This document shows, in pieces, positions 39,332 through 40,672 of a DNA stretch of 40,672 nucleotides (the first letter of the stretch is position 1; every line of letters starts with the position of its first letter). This DNA is from Porticoccaceae bacterium. GTDB lineage: Bacteria; Pseudomonadota; Gammaproteobacteria; Pseudomonadales; Porticoccaceae. Position numbers and translations under genes: made by a program. The notes below the pieces were generated by a model. The model searched no databases. It was given only the letters and a program-made list of their open reading frames with translations, and was not told the origin of the DNA. Where the stretch lies: positions 1 to 40,672 of the forward strand of contig JARGOV010000020.1 of assembly GCA_029212965.1 (NCBI GenBank), given 5' to 3'.

Positions 39332-39692
39332 AGTCTCTTACTCCGCTCCATCAGTAGGATCATGAAAATTTATTGAGATAACAGCTCTGCTTCAGAGCCC
39401 GCCGAAGGGCGAATTTGACGCCGAAGAGGTGAACCATCGTTACCATAGAGGAAATAATGGTTACCAGCTGTTAACTTGCGGGTATTAAGCAGGGTGTTGA
39501 CATAAATTGCAAGCGCGATTTAAGTCAACACTGACTCTTTCTTTATAAACAGTTCTTGCGACGCTTTAATGACATCCTAAAACTTTCTTGGTGACTGCCT
39601 CACTTACGGTCGCGCATCCAACATTTCACCCCTACTGGCATACAAATGGCCCTGCAGCGGGTGTCACTGTGGTCGGCTTTTTGGTGGTCCAT

Positions 39693-39724
39693 TAGTAGGA
39701 AGAGCACGTAGTAGGAAGAGCACG
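39693..39724. repeat. Perfect 16-bp tandem duplication (TAGTAGGAAGAGCACG x2)
   Basis: Read directly: tagtaggaagagcacg tagtaggaagagcacg, intergenic. Confidence 0.9.
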
Positions 39725-39859
39725 AGAGCGCTGCAAACCTCGTTAACCCGGAGGCGCCCCGTTTGACGCTAACGTAAAAACCAGCTTGGATTAGGAGGCA
39801 CTTAACGAAATAGTCTTTCGATTCTCTGCCTGTATGGCGGTCAAACCAGGTATTTAGTT

Positions 39860-40672
39860 TTAGCCAGAACCCTCGTTTACACAGGTACGATTACGGCCCT
39901 CGTCCTTCGCTCGATACAGCGCTTGATCAGCTGCATCGACAAGCTCATCTACCTCGTTATACGGTGGTAATGCTGCCAAACCCACACTAAACGTGCATGA
40001 AAAATCACCTTTTGAGCAGCGATGTTTAATCATCGCAAACTGCTCTCGGAGGTTGTCCATCAATACACAGGCCGCCTCTAAACTAGTATCGGGTAAAATA
40101 ATGGCAAACTCCTCTCCCCCATAACGACCAACAATATCGGACTGACGTAAACGCTGGACCAGAAGACAAGAGATATTTTTAATTACCTCATCCCCAACTG
40201 GATGGCCATAGTTGTCATTAACCAACTTAAAATGATCGATGTCTATCATGGCAAACACCAGGCCAGTGTCATGCCGCAAGCAACGACTCACCTCTGACTT
40301 GAGGTGAGTTTTTAATGTCGCATGGTTAAGTAAGCCACTGAGCATATCAATCTGCATACGTGACCGTAGCTTGCGAAAACGCCGAATACGCGTTCTCACC
40401 GCCACCCGCAAGCTCTCGGCGTTAATAGGTTTTGTGAGGAAATCGTCCCCCCCTAGCTTCAATGCCTCCATTTTCCAACTAACGTCATCTCCGGTCGACA
40501 GGAATACAATGGGGATGCTAATCCACTCATTTGTCTGACGAATCACTGCCGCTGCTTCAAGCCCTGAACACTCAGGCATGTTGACGTCCATCAGAATCAG
40601 ATCCGGCTGAAATTCTGACACCAGCATAATTATGCGTGTCACGTCTTCGACAACTAGCGCCTCCATGCCTGC
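39860..40672 (-). CDS. Response regulator with GGDEF (diguanylate cyclase) domain, truncated at right edge
   Basis: REC: PDLILMDVNMPECSGLEAAAVIRQ...GGDDFLTKPINAE; GGDEF: DIDHFKLVNDNYGHPVGDEVI...RQSDIVGRYGGEEFAIILPDT. Coding continues past the window end. Confidence 0.92.
   Translation of the reverse strand, partial: AGMEALVVEDVTRIIMLVSEFQPDLILMDVNMPECSGLEAAAVIRQTNEWISIPIVFLSTGDDVSWKMEALKLGGDDFLTKPINAESLRVAVRTRIRRFRKLRSRMQIDMLSGLLNHATLKTHLKSEVSRCLRHDTGLVFAMIDIDHFKLVNDNYGHPVGDEVIKNISCLLVQRLRQSDIVGRYGGEEFAIILPDTSLEAACVLMDNLREQFAMIKHRCSKGDFSCTFSVGLAALPPYNEVDELVDAADQALYRAKDEGRNRTCVNEGSG

Noticed and set aside
1-40672. CRISPR arrays, tRNA/rRNA genes, transposases or integrases
   Set aside because: No regularly spaced identical repeats with unique spacers, no recognisable tRNA/rRNA, no DDE or tyrosine-recombinase motifs in any listed ORF.

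Overview
40.7 kb of chromosome from what looks like a marine-type gammaproteobacterium (taxon inferred from gene content only). The left half (about 1-17.8 kb) is mostly housekeeping: an XRE/RhuM pair cut by the left edge, a GST-like protein, a BKACE (DUF849) protein, S-formylglutathione hydrolase, a secreted chorismate mutase-cyclohexadienyl dehydratase (AroQ-gamma/PheC) fusion, sbcD-sbcC, DUF4105, DUF3015 and DUF445 proteins, an SDR, and divergent metR/metE. The right half (about 18-39 kb) looks like a lipid/steroid/xenobiotic catabolic island: a decayed GMC oxidoreductase, DUF6632-like, cupin and DUF169 proteins, three acyl-CoA dehydrogenase-fold enzymes, a sulfotransferase, an LLM flavin oxidoreductase, three tandem HSD10-like SDRs, an OFA-type MFS transporter, DUF1302/DUF1329 and an amidohydrolase. 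A GGDEF response regulator is cut by the right edge. The most interesting item is an AT-rich two-gene module at 28.69-29.78 kb: a tandem ribbon-helix-helix-like protein plus a 91-aa small basic protein. It lies between two copies (108 bp, 96/108 identical by hand alignment) of the 3' end of the MFS transporter gene, as expected for insertion into, and restoration of, that 3' end. Also notable are a gene graveyard at 17.8-19.7 kb, a phased ~20-bp TTATTTAA repeat spanning the convergent sbcC/DUF4105 stop codons, and candidate MetR operators. No tRNA, rRNA, CRISPR or transposase was recognised. All family calls are from reading the protein sequences, with no database search.
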